Both the position numbers and the translations under genes were made by a program. Positions 53,878 through 62,094 of a DNA stretch of 64,000 bases are shown one piece after another; positions within the stretch are counted from its first letter, which is position 1; each line of letters starts with the position of its first letter. The DNA lies in NCBI RefSeq assembly GCF_018383905.1, contig NZ_JAGYWA010000004.1:475201-539200 (forward strand), read 5' to 3'. The notes under the pieces were generated by a model. The model had not been told where the DNA came from and ran no database searches. It saw only the letters and a list, made by a program, of their open reading frames with translations. Source of the DNA: Flavobacterium branchiicola. GTDB lineage: Bacteria > Bacteroidota > Bacteroidia > Flavobacteriales > Flavobacteriaceae.

Positions 53878-56800
53878 TTAGAATGTTACGTTCAGACCCG
53901 AGATGAATGTTTTTGAGTTTGGATAAGAACCAAAGTCAATTCCCGGATATAAGTTATTTTGTTCGTATGAACTTACCTCTGGATCATAACCAGTGTATTT
54001 TGTCCATGTAATCAGGTTTTCGGCAGAGACATAAAATTTCACGCTTTTTGTTCCCAGTTTTTTAGAAACACTTTTTGGCAGCGTGTACCCAAGCGTGATT
54101 AATTTTAATCGTAAGAAAGAAGCATCTTCTACATAACGCTCAGAAACTATTCCTAGAGGAGAACTTGATGCTCTCGGGATTTCATTGCTTGGGTTTGTTG
54201 GAGTCCAGCGATCTACAAGAGCTTCAGAAGCGTTTGTTCCTAATGTTGAAATTTCCAATTGTTGGTTTAAAGCATTAAATATTTTACCTCCATAAGATCC
54301 CTGAAAAGAGAAATTTAAATCGAAATCATGATAAGAAATTGTGTTGCTGAAACTTCCAACAAATTTTGGCTGAGAAGTTCCTAAATCTCCTTTGTCAAGA
54401 GCAGTAATAACGCCGTCTCCGTTGGTATCGACATATCTTCTGTCTCCAACTTTAGTATTCGCTAAACTGTTTATTTTTGGCTGTGTATTAACTTCTTCCT
54501 GAGTCTGGAAAATGCCGTTTGTTTTATATCCCCAGAAAGTACCGAGAGGCAATCCGACTTTTACAATTACAGGTTGTTGTTGTAATAAAGAACCGTTTGG
54601 AACAACTGGAAAAAACTGATCGACACCATTTCCTATTGCGACAACTTTATTTTTATTGGCAGAGAAAACAAAATTAGAATTCCATGAAAAGTTTTCTGTT
54701 TTAATGTTTTCTGTAATCAAACCAATTTCAATCCCTTTATTTTCAACACCTCCAATGTTTTGAAGCACTGTAGCATAACCAGAAGTTAATGGAACCGGAA
54801 CGTTGATTAATAGATCGTTTGTTTTTTTGTAATATGCATCAAAAACAAAGTTGATTTTTCGGTCGAATAAGGATAAGTCTAAACCAATATTGTACTGATT
54901 TGTTTTTTCCCATTTCAAATCCGGATTGGCCAGTCGGGTAGGAGCAAGACCCGTTTGTAAAGTTCCTCCAAAGGCATAATTAACAGAACCCATTGAAGCC
55001 AATGAAAGATAGTTTCCAATTTCCTGATTTCCTGTTGTTCCTGCTGTAATTCTTAATTTAGCTTCGGTTACGCCTTTTATATTTTTAGCGAAATCTTCAT
55101 CGGTAATATTCCATGAAAATCCAGCCGATGGAAAGTATCCCCAAAGCGATTCTGAACCAAATCTTGACGAACCATCCGCACGGGCAGAAAGTGTTAAGTT
55201 GTATTTTCCTCTATAAGAATAATTAACTCTTGCAAGCCATGATTTTAATACACTTTCAAATGCATCACTATACGGTTTTACAGCAACACCATCCTGAAGC
55301 GCATTATAAGTATTAGCATCATTTACAAAAGTATTTGATCCCGCATTTACTACTTCACCTTTAGTGTATTGTAGTGTATAACCTCCCAAAGCTGAGAATT
55401 TATGATCTTCACCAAAAGTAGTATTGTAGTTTAGGGTGTTTTCATTCAATACCGTACTTACTGTTCTTTCGCCGACAGAAGCCAAACCTTTTGTTCCTGC
55501 ACCTGTAGTAGTAGTTGATGGAGCGTAGTAATTTTGTTTTGTATCAATAACATCTCCACTTACAGCAACTTTTGCAACCAATTTTTTGGTTATTTTATAT
55601 TCACCAAATAAACTGGTTAGGATTCTGTTGATTTTGGTTTCGTTAGTAGTGTTTTCCAAATCATTAATTGGATTTCCTATAATGCCATTTACAGCTGTCG
55701 AATATGGATTATTCGTTAAATTATAACTTCCGTCAGGATTTTTAATTGGTACTACAGGTGGCTGATACAAAGCAACAACTAATGGATTGGGCTGACGTCC
55801 GGCGCTTGCTCCGCCATTAGTTCCAACTCCGTTTGCAGTTGAATTGGTATAGTTTGCATTTACTCCGAATTTAAAGGCCTGAGAATAGTTTTTTTCGTAG
55901 TTAGCACGCAACGAAATACGTTTAAAATCGGTAGCAATTACAATTCCGTCCTGATCAAAATATCCCGCAGAAATCGTATATCTTGAGCGATCATCTCCAC
56001 CTGAAAATGTCAATTGATGATTTTGAACTGGTGCCGCAGTTCTAAACACAGCCGATTGCCAGTCATAACCTCCTGAAGTTTTTAGTGCTTCAATTTGTGC
56101 CGGAGTAAAAGAAGGCGCTTGTCCAATACTTGCCTGAACGTCATTTCGTAAACTTGCCCATTGGCTGGCATTCATTAAATCTAATTTTTTAGAAACATTT
56201 TGAAATCCGAAATAGCCCTGATACGAAATGTTGTCTTGTCCTTTTGTGCCTTTTTTAGTCGTAATTATTACAACACCATTTGCTCCTCGTGATCCATAGA
56301 TTGCCGTTGCTGAAGCATCTTTTAAAACTTCAATCGATTCGATATCAGCAGGATTAATAGTAGAAAGTACGTTTATTGTAGCTCCCGCATTAGCAACTCC
56401 TGCCGTGCTGTTGCTATTATCATTGTAAATCAAAATACCATCTAATACATACAGTGGCTCATTACCCGCTGTGATTGAGTTTCCACCTCTAATACGTACA
56501 CTTGAAGATGCTCCGGGACGTCCCGAACTTTGCGTAACTACCACACCAGGAATTGCACCTCTAAGTAAATTATCTGCCGATGAGGTTACTTGTGCTAAAT
56601 TGGCTTTTGGAACAGAGGCAACAGAACCCGTAATGTCTTTTCTCTTTTGAGTTCCGTAACCCACAACTACCAATTCGTCTAATTCCTGACGTTCTTCTTT
56701 TAGGTGGATAGTGACTGGGTTTTTATCAACAATAATTTCCGTTTTTTTGTATCCAATGTAGCTTACGATTAAAGTGTATGGAAATTTTTGACCGGTTTGA

Positions 56801-57009
56801 AAATAAAACTTTCCTTCAGCATCCGTCTGAACTCCGTGCGTAGTACCTTTTATGACTACCGATGCACCTATAATGGGTTGATTTGTAATATCATCTACAA
56901 CTGTTCCGTCAAGTTTGGATTGAATAAGGGGTTTTGTATTCTGAGCATTAATTCCCGCCGTCAGTAGCAACAGAAATAATATTGAATATATTTTTAAATT
57001 TTTTTTCAT
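53878..57009 (-). CDS. SusC/RagA family TonB-linked outer membrane protein
   Basis: From the ATG at 57009 this is a 1043-residue TonB-dependent transporter with a signal peptide (residues 1-23), an N-terminal carboxypeptidase-D-like domain (DDITNQPIIGASVVIKG), the plug (ELVVVGYGTQKRKDITGSV, SVRIRGGNSI, GSRGANGVVIITTKKG) and a 22-strand barrel. The 54 bases before it in frame lie in the leader. It is 17 bases ahead of susD and heads the sulfur-scavenging unit. The substrate is unknown. Confidence 0.94.
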   Translation of the reverse strand: MKKNLKIYSILFLLLLTAGINAQNTKPLIQSKLDGTVVDDITNQPIIGASVVIKGTTHGVQTDAEGKFYFQTGQKFPYTLIVSYIGYKKTEIIVDKNPVTIHLKEERQELDELVVVGYGTQKRKDITGSVASVPKANLAQVTSSADNLLRGAIPGVVVTQSSGRPGASSSVRIRGGNSITAGNEPLYVLDGILIYNDNSNSTAGVANAGATINVLSTINPADIESIEVLKDASATAIYGSRGANGVVIITTKKGTKGQDNISYQGYFGFQNVSKKLDLMNASQWASLRNDVQASIGQAPSFTPAQIEALKTSGGYDWQSAVFRTAAPVQNHQLTFSGGDDRSRYTISAGYFDQDGIVIATDFKRISLRANYEKNYSQAFKFGVNANYTNSTANGVGTNGGASAGRQPNPLVVALYQPPVVPIKNPDGSYNLTNNPYSTAVNGIIGNPINDLENTTNETKINRILTSLFGEYKITKKLVAKVAVSGDVIDTKQNYYAPSTTTTGAGTKGLASVGERTVSTVLNENTLNYNTTFGEDHKFSALGGYTLQYTKGEVVNAGSNTFVNDANTYNALQDGVAVKPYSDAFESVLKSWLARVNYSYRGKYNLTLSARADGSSRFGSESLWGYFPSAGFSWNITDEDFAKNIKGVTEAKLRITAGTTGNQEIGNYLSLASMGSVNYAFGGTLQTGLAPTRLANPDLKWEKTNQYNIGLDLSLFDRKINFVFDAYYKKTNDLLINVPVPLTSGYATVLQNIGGVENKGIEIGLITENIKTENFSWNSNFVFSANKNKVVAIGNGVDQFFPVVPNGSLLQQQPVIVKVGLPLGTFWGYKTNGIFQTQEEVNTQPKINSLANTKVGDRRYVDTNGDGVITALDKGDLGTSQPKFVGSFSNTISYHDFDLNFSFQGSYGGKIFNALNQQLEISTLGTNASEALVDRWTPTNPSNEIPRASSSPLGIVSERYVEDASFLRLKLITLGYTLPKSVSKKLGTKSVKFYVSAENLITWTKYTGYDPEVSSYEQNNLYPGIDFGSYPNSKTFISGLNVTF

Positions 57010-57110
57010 TTCTTTGTAATGGTTTAAGTAATTAACAAGGCGCCTTGAGAGCTGATTTTTCAACCCTCTGAGTGTTTCCTTGATTTAGTGATAAATATTC
57101 TTTAAGCCTC

Positions 57111-57136
57111 GCCATTTCTGTTGCCGCAGAAATGGC
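57111..57136 (-). promoter_or_regulatory. Conserved CTGCGGCAACAG hairpin
   Basis: On the minus strand GCCATTTCTG pairs perfectly with CAGAAATGGC around loop CGGCAA. There is no T run after it, so it is not a plain terminator. The equivalent hairpin at 44545-44562 has a 6-bp stem with the identical loop. It sits 5 bases after the CCC-containing ORF. Confidence 0.75.
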
Positions 57137-57141
57137 TTTTT

Positions 57142-57174
57142 TTATTTACAGCAACAGCTTTGCATTTTTTTCAT
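57142..57174 (-). CDS. Candidate Cys-rich leader peptide MKKMQSCCCK
   Basis: A ten-codon ORF, ATG at 57174 to TAA at 57142, encodes MKKMQSCCCK with three consecutive Cys codons (TGT TGC TGT). Its stop lies 5 bases before the perfect hairpin at 57111-57136, so a ribosome paused at the Cys codons could overlap and melt the hairpin. It is 165 bases before susC. A matching ORF is not present in the other leader. Confidence 0.5.
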   Translation of the reverse strand: MKKMQSCCCK

Positions 57175-57359
57175 TTTAGTTTTTTTAATTGGTTAATTAT
57201 TTTCTTTTTAAAATATAGGTATATTCAAAAACCTTTTTAATGCAAAACAAGCATCAATCAGATTGTTGTAATTCGATAAAAGTAATCTTGTGGTGAAATT
57301 TAGATTTCGTTTCCAGATTTATAAAATCAATCTGCATAACGAAGTAATTGCGTTGGGAA

Positions 57360-57377
57360 TTAGCAACAGAAGCACAT
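57360..57377 (-). CDS. Candidate Cys-rich leader peptide MCFCC
   Basis: The five-codon ORF ATG TGC TTC TGT TGC TAA encodes M-C-F-C-C. Directly upstream a 6-bp stem ATAACA/TGTTAT with loop CTTTT is formed. The equivalent ORF in the sulfatase-encapsulin leader encodes M-C-S-C-C at the same place relative to the shared blocks. Confidence 0.55.
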   Translation of the reverse strand: MCFCC

Positions 57378-57499
57378 ATAACAAAAAGTGTTATAAGTAT
57401 ATTTTTTAGGAAGAATGTAATACGATATGCTTTCGGTTGTTTTCAAAATATAGTTTTTTTGGTTTCAAAAATTATTTTAAACTCTACTAATCCTATAGA

Positions 57500-57529
57500 C
57501 AAAGTTAATTTTAATATAATAAAAACCAA
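57500..57529 (-). promoter_or_regulatory. Promoter of the susC-led operon
   Basis: On the minus strand TTG (57527-57529) and TAACTTTG (57500-57507) are separated by 19 bases, matching the Bacteroidota consensus. Identical architecture to the promoter at 44840-44869. The start of transcription should lie near 57493. Confidence 0.75.
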
Positions 57530-57831
57530 AAATTTATAGCATTTTTTTTGAAATTCAATTTTGAAATTAGAAGAATACTATAATGTTTTGTTTTTAATAA
57601 GTTGAAAATTAAATAGTTGTGTTTTGTTTTCTTTTTTATTAATGTTAAGATTTAATATTTATAAATTTCAAAAATGTACTATTTTTCATTTAATTTCCTT
57701 ACTTGTAATAATTTAGGACATAAGAATTAAAGCTTTAAAAGCATAAAAAACGCCAAATTAGATTCTTAGATTACGATTTTCTTCAAAAAAGAATGTATTT
57801 AAATTTAGATTAAAGATAAAAAAGTCTTTAC

Positions 57832-57845
57832 ATGATATATATCAT
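57832..57845 (+). promoter_or_regulatory. CRP/FNR-type operator of the nitrate operon
   Basis: ATGATATATATCAT is a perfect 14-base palindrome with the TGA-N6-TCA spacing of CRP/FNR family sites. Its centre (57838.5) lies about 41 bases upstream of the predicted start of transcription (near 57880), a class II activator position. The regulator itself is not in the window. Confidence 0.55.
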
Positions 57846-57848
57846 TCT

Positions 57849-57875
57849 TTGTAGGAATTTAAGACTATAATTTTG
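57849..57875 (+). promoter_or_regulatory. Promoter of the nitrate operon
   Basis: TTG at 57849-57851 and TAATTTTG at 57868-57875 match the Bacteroidota consensus with a 16-base spacer, slightly short, which fits a promoter that needs an activator. The ATG of narK is about 58 bases after the -7 element. Confidence 0.55.
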
Positions 57876-57888
57876 CTTGGATAATTGA

Positions 57889-57902
57889 GAGAATATATTC
57901 TC
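57889..57902 (+). promoter_or_regulatory. GAGAATATATTCTC palindrome in the nitrate 5' UTR
   Basis: A perfect 14-base palindrome starts about 9 bases downstream of the predicted start of transcription and ends 32 bases ahead of narK. It may be a second operator or a small hairpin in the leader. Confidence 0.45.
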
Positions 57903-57933
57903 AATATATACAAGTAATCTTAAATGGTTTTTT

Positions 57934-59406
57934 ATGAGTTCCTTATCTCAATCTCACCGAATCTTATTTCTTAACACGCTTGCTTTTACAATATGTTTTG
58001 CCTGCTGGACACTCAACGGTGTTTTAATTACTTTTCTGGCCGACAAAGGAATATTCAGTTTTAATGTTGTAGAAATTGGCTGGCTTTTAGGAATTCCTAT
58101 TCTTTCAGGTTCTGTATTCAGACTTCCTATAGGTATTTTAACCGATAAATATGGAGGGAAAATTGTATTTTCTATCTTACTTTTATTATGTTCAGTTCCA
58201 CTTTTTTTACTGCCTTTTGCAAGTTCATTCTGGAGTTTTGCCGTTTTAAGCTTTTTCTTCGGATTGGTAGGAACCAGTTTTGCAGTTGGAATCGGTTATA
58301 CTTCTATATGGTATCCTAAAGAATGGCAGGGACGAGCACTCGGAATTTTCGGAATGGGAAATGCCGGTGCAGCTATTACCACTTTTATTGCACCTACTTT
58401 ATTAAATAATCTATCAGAAAAAGATCCGCTAAACGGATGGAAAATGCTTCCAGTCATCTACGCTGTTACTCTTGTTGTTATTGGTATACTTTTTATCGTT
58501 TTCGCAAAAAACAAAACCAATCAGGGCGTTTCAAAAACGATGGGTCAATTAATGTCACCGCTTAAAAAAATGAGGGTTTGGCGTTTTGGAGCTTATTATT
58601 TTTTAGTCTTCGGTTTTTTTGTGGCCTACTCACAATGGCTTCTTCCTAATTTCATGAATGTTTACAAGACAACTCTGGTAATGGGCGGAATGTTTGCCAC
58701 CATGTTTAGCTTGCCATCAGGTGTTATCCGAGCCTTTGGAGGTTATCTCTCAGATAAATTTGGTGCCAGAAAGGTCATGTACTGGGTTTTGGGTTCCTCC
58801 ATCATTATAAGCTTTTTATTAATGTTTCCTAAGATGGAAATCTTCACAGCAGGTTCGGGAGTAATGTCTGCAACCAATGGTGTAGTTACAGAAATTTCGG
58901 CAGATAAAGTATTTGTAAATGGTAAAGTACATCAAATCAATTCCAAAAAAGAAATTCAGGATAACAAAGAATCTGTTTTTCCTGTAAAACAATCCTGGCA
59001 GGAAGTTGTGGTCAAACAAAATCAGGAAGTTAAAAAGAAAGAACTGTTGGCACACGGGATTACGCAAATCAACTTCAGCGCTAATCTCTGGGTTTATGTG
59101 GTTTTGGTAATCCTGATAGGAATCTCATGGGGAATTGGAAAAGCAGCGGTCTACAAACATATTCCGGAATATTTTCCTAATGAAGTAGGTGTAGTAGGAG
59201 GTATGGTTGGATTGATTGGCGGATTAGGCGGATTCTTTGGACCGATAATCTTTGGGTATCTCCTTAATTATACCGGACTCTGGACCAGTTCATGGATATT
59301 CATATTCGTCGTGTCTGTACTTTGTTTAATATGGATGCACAGAACAATCATAAATGCAATGCGAAGTAAAACGCCTGATTTTACAAGAGAAATAGAAGAC
59401 AAATAA
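57934..59406 (+). CDS. NarK-family nitrate/nitrite MFS transporter with soluble insertion
   Basis: The 490-residue transporter of the major facilitator superfamily carries NarK-type signatures: GYTSIWYPKEWQGRALGIFGMGNAG (nitrate signature 1) and VGGMVGLIGGLGGFFGPIIFG (signature 2), with LTDKYGGK and LSDKFGARK MFS loops. About residues 305-380 form a hydrophilic insertion (SADKVFVNGKVHQI, and VVVKQNQEVKKKELLAHG), which resembles a biotinyl/lipoyl-like strand pattern. It is followed 15 bases later by a second NarK. Confidence 0.87.
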   Translation: MSSLSQSHRILFLNTLAFTICFACWTLNGVLITFLADKGIFSFNVVEIGWLLGIPILSGSVFRLPIGILTDKYGGKIVFSILLLLCSVPLFLLPFASSFWSFAVLSFFFGLVGTSFAVGIGYTSIWYPKEWQGRALGIFGMGNAGAAITTFIAPTLLNNLSEKDPLNGWKMLPVIYAVTLVVIGILFIVFAKNKTNQGVSKTMGQLMSPLKKMRVWRFGAYYFLVFGFFVAYSQWLLPNFMNVYKTTLVMGGMFATMFSLPSGVIRAFGGYLSDKFGARKVMYWVLGSSIIISFLLMFPKMEIFTAGSGVMSATNGVVTEISADKVFVNGKVHQINSKKEIQDNKESVFPVKQSWQEVVVKQNQEVKKKELLAHGITQINFSANLWVYVVLVILIGISWGIGKAAVYKHIPEYFPNEVGVVGGMVGLIGGLGGFFGPIIFGYLLNYTGLWTSSWIFIFVVSVLCLIWMHRTIINAMRSKTPDFTREIEDK

Positions 59407-59421
59407 TTAAATAAAATAGAT

Positions 59422-61014
59422 ATGAAAACTTGGTTAGATAAATGGAATCCTGAAGATGATGCATATTGGAATTCTGACGGAAGTAAAATTGCCTGGAGAA
59501 CCTTAATAATTACAACAATTACACTAGTATTATCATTCGCGTCTTGGTTTATGATGAGTGTTATAGCTGTTAAATTACCAGGATTAGGGTTTAATTTCAG
59601 TAAAGATCAGCTTTTTTGGTTAACAGCTATTCCAGGATTAGCGGCTGGTTTTTTAAGAATCATTCACACGTTTCTGCTTCCAATATTTGGAACACGACAT
59701 ATTATATCATTTGCAACGGCAATAAAATTAATTCCTGTAATTGGGATTGGTTTTGCAATTATGGATGTAAATACACCATTCTGGGTTTTTGCAGTTTTGG
59801 CTTTTACGACAGGTTTTGGTGGAGGAGATTTCTCGTCTTATATGCCAAGTACAAGTTTGTTTTTTCCACAGAGATTAAAAGGAACCGCCTTAGGCATACA
59901 AGCAGGAATTGGAAATTTTGGAGTTTCTCTGGCACAATTTGTTACTCCTTTAATTATTAGTGTTGGAATTTTTGGAGCATCAACTGTATTTACAAGTATC
60001 GACCCTAAAGAGACTTTGGTTGTTTTTCAAAATTCATCAATCGAAAAACAAAAAGAAGTTTTTGCTGCCCTTGACACCGATGTTCAAACCAAAATACTTT
60101 CTAACGTAAAGAAAAATGTAATTGATTCTGTAAGCACAGCCGTAAACTCTAAAGATAATGTAGTGCTGTTTACTTCGCTTCCGGTTAAAGCAAAAGCCAA
60201 AGCAATTGCTAATGCAAATCCAAAATTGGCTGAAAAAATAATAAATAACATCAGCGCCGAAAACACAGCAGTAAAAAACAAACCAATTTACCTGCAGTCG
60301 GCAGCATTTTGGTTTGCACCGTTCCTAATCATTATGGCTTTTGTAAGCTGGTTTTATTTGCGAAGCATCCCAATGAAAGCTTCAGTAAAAGAACAATTAG
60401 ATATCTTCTCTAATAAACATACCTGGTATTGTACTATTACGTATGTTATGACTTTTGGAACTTTTGCCGGATTATCAGCTGCTTTTCCTTTAATGATTAA
60501 ATTTCTATACGGAGATTTCCCAAATGCACCAGATCCTTTGGTATATGCATTTTACGGCCCATTAATTGGTTCAGCAAGCAGAATTGCTTTCGGATTTGTT
60601 GCTGACAAAGTTGGTGGAGCTATCTTAACAACTATTACAGGTTTGGGAATTTTAGCAGGATCTATACTATTGGTAACTGAGGGATTGGTAGCGCCAACAA
60701 GTATGGAGCAGTTTCCGCTTTTTGTAACCGTGATTTTAGCAATGTTCTTTTTTACCGGAATTGGTAATGCAGGTACATTTAGACAATATCCGATTATTTT
60801 TAAAGAAAATGCACGTCAGGCTGCCGGAGTTATTGGTTGGACTGCTGCAATTGCCGCTTTTGGTCCTTTTATCTTTTCTAAATTAATAGGAAATAACATT
60901 TCTGCTAACGGAACTGTAAATCAATTCTTTATTGGTGTTGCTTTTTTTACTATATTAGCTACAGGTATCAATTGGTGGTTCTATAATCGTAAGAATTGTG
61001 AGAAACCAAGTTAA
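59422..61014 (+). CDS. NarK-family nitrate/nitrite MFS transporter with helical insertion
   Basis: The 530-residue MFS protein has nitrate signature 1 SLFFPQRLKGTALGIQAGIGNFG and a later GVIGWTAAIAAFGPFIF. Residues about 192-290 form a charged, helical insertion (QKEVFAALDTDVQTKILSNV... VKAKAKAIANANPKLAEKI) between the first and second half of the transporter. Adjacent narK genes suggest that one imports nitrate and the other exports nitrite, or a paired arrangement. It lies 29 bases ahead of the cytochrome b gene. Confidence 0.88.
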   Translation: MKTWLDKWNPEDDAYWNSDGSKIAWRTLIITTITLVLSFASWFMMSVIAVKLPGLGFNFSKDQLFWLTAIPGLAAGFLRIIHTFLLPIFGTRHIISFATAIKLIPVIGIGFAIMDVNTPFWVFAVLAFTTGFGGGDFSSYMPSTSLFFPQRLKGTALGIQAGIGNFGVSLAQFVTPLIISVGIFGASTVFTSIDPKETLVVFQNSSIEKQKEVFAALDTDVQTKILSNVKKNVIDSVSTAVNSKDNVVLFTSLPVKAKAKAIANANPKLAEKIINNISAENTAVKNKPIYLQSAAFWFAPFLIIMAFVSWFYLRSIPMKASVKEQLDIFSNKHTWYCTITYVMTFGTFAGLSAAFPLMIKFLYGDFPNAPDPLVYAFYGPLIGSASRIAFGFVADKVGGAILTTITGLGILAGSILLVTEGLVAPTSMEQFPLFVTVILAMFFFTGIGNAGTFRQYPIIFKENARQAAGVIGWTAAIAAFGPFIFSKLIGNNISANGTVNQFFIGVAFFTILATGINWWFYNRKNCEKPS

Positions 61015-61042
61015 ATAAGTAATCATTGAATTTAAATCCAGG

Positions 61043-62092
61043 ATGAAAAACAAAACATATAATACCAAGGCCCTTCTTATTGCTACATTAGTTTCTGTAC
61101 TTACAATTTTATTTGTGTTTTTAGGTTCCAGACAACTTCAAAACTTTGATGCAGCACTGATTACCTATTTATTCGGAACTCTTTTCGCTTTCTTCGGAAT
61201 TGTGTATCGATACACAGTCTGGTTACAGCGACCACCAACATGGATGTATTTTAAAAGAAGTATTAAATTTCTTTTTACAGGAAAAGTGTTTTCTCATTTA
61301 TGGTTCTTAGGAAAAGAATCAGTACAAAATATTGCGTTGCAGAAATTCATTTATCCCAGAAGTAAATACCGCTGGTTTGCCCATTTTTGTATTGCTTTGG
61401 GATGTTTATCTGCTTTTGCAATCACCATTCCGCTTACGTTTGGATGGATTCACTTTTCACTGGCACCAAATTCAATTTCAATCTACGAAGCGCATTTCTT
61501 CGGATTCAAAATGATGGATTTCGAAATTGGGTCGTTTTTGGCCTTCCTGATATTTCATGCTTTAAACTGGTCTTCATGGCTGGTGATAATAGGTTCAGTT
61601 TATTATTTAAGAAGAAGATTAACCAATCCGGGATTAATTGCAACACAAACATTTGAAGGTGATTTATTGCCGCTAATTTTATTGATTGCCATATCAGTAA
61701 CAGGATTATGTCTGACTTATTCTTATCAGTTCATGAAAGGATTTGCATATGATTTCTTAGCCGTAATTCATGCCGTAACGGTTATTATGTTTTTGATTTG
61801 GATTCCGTTTGGAAAATTCTTCCATATCATTCAGCGTCCTGCGCAAATTGGAGCACATATCTATAAACAAGAGGGAATCAAAAAAGGAATGGCGGTTTGT
61901 CCGCATACAGGAGAAGAGTTCGCAACAAAACTTCATATAGATGATCTAAAAACCGTAACCAAACAATTAGGTTTTGATTTTACACACGAAGATGGAACAT
62001 CGCACCTTGATTTAAGTCCCGAAGGAAAAAGATCACGCCTGGCACAAGCACATTTAAAAGCCAGACTAGAAGGCGGAAATTTATTTGGATAA
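61043..62092 (+). CDS. NarI-like cytochrome b membrane protein
   Basis: The 349-residue protein has about six membrane helices and a C-terminal soluble tail with CPHTGEEFATKLHIDDL and a LDLSPEGKRSRLAQAHL stretch. Candidate haem ligands are H114, H172, H243 and H261 in or near membrane helices, arranged as in NarI-like di-haem cytochromes. It could deliver quinol electrons to the adjacent molybdopterin reductase. It is not closely similar to any characterised protein that I can name. Confidence 0.65.
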   Translation: MKNKTYNTKALLIATLVSVLTILFVFLGSRQLQNFDAALITYLFGTLFAFFGIVYRYTVWLQRPPTWMYFKRSIKFLFTGKVFSHLWFLGKESVQNIALQKFIYPRSKYRWFAHFCIALGCLSAFAITIPLTFGWIHFSLAPNSISIYEAHFFGFKMMDFEIGSFLAFLIFHALNWSSWLVIIGSVYYLRRRLTNPGLIATQTFEGDLLPLILLIAISVTGLCLTYSYQFMKGFAYDFLAVIHAVTVIMFLIWIPFGKFFHIIQRPAQIGAHIYKQEGIKKGMAVCPHTGEEFATKLHIDDLKTVTKQLGFDFTHEDGTSHLDLSPEGKRSRLAQAHLKARLEGGNLFG

Positions 62093-62094
62093 TT

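Larger units (their letters stand above)
57010..57494 (-). promoter_or_regulatory. 5' leader of the susC-led sulfur operon
   Basis: The transcript from the promoter at 57500-57529 has about 485 untranslated bases. It contains, in order, TCTATAGGATTAGTAGAG, an identical 21-base block shared with the sulfatase-encapsulin leader, the MCFCC ORF (57360-57377), the MKKMQSCCCK ORF (57142-57174), and a perfect 10-bp hairpin (57111-57136) with loop CGGCAA. The overall order and pieces match the leader at 44489-44834. Confidence 0.75.

Noticed and set aside
57111-57136. Leader hairpin as a SAM-I (S-box) riboswitch, because CGGCAA recalls the CGGCAACC core.
   Set aside because: The typical S-box 5' core (CTTATC...AGAGAGGTGGAGGGA) is absent and the loop here lies in a simple hairpin.
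57111-57136. Leader hairpin as an intrinsic terminator.
   Set aside because: No T run follows on the minus strand.
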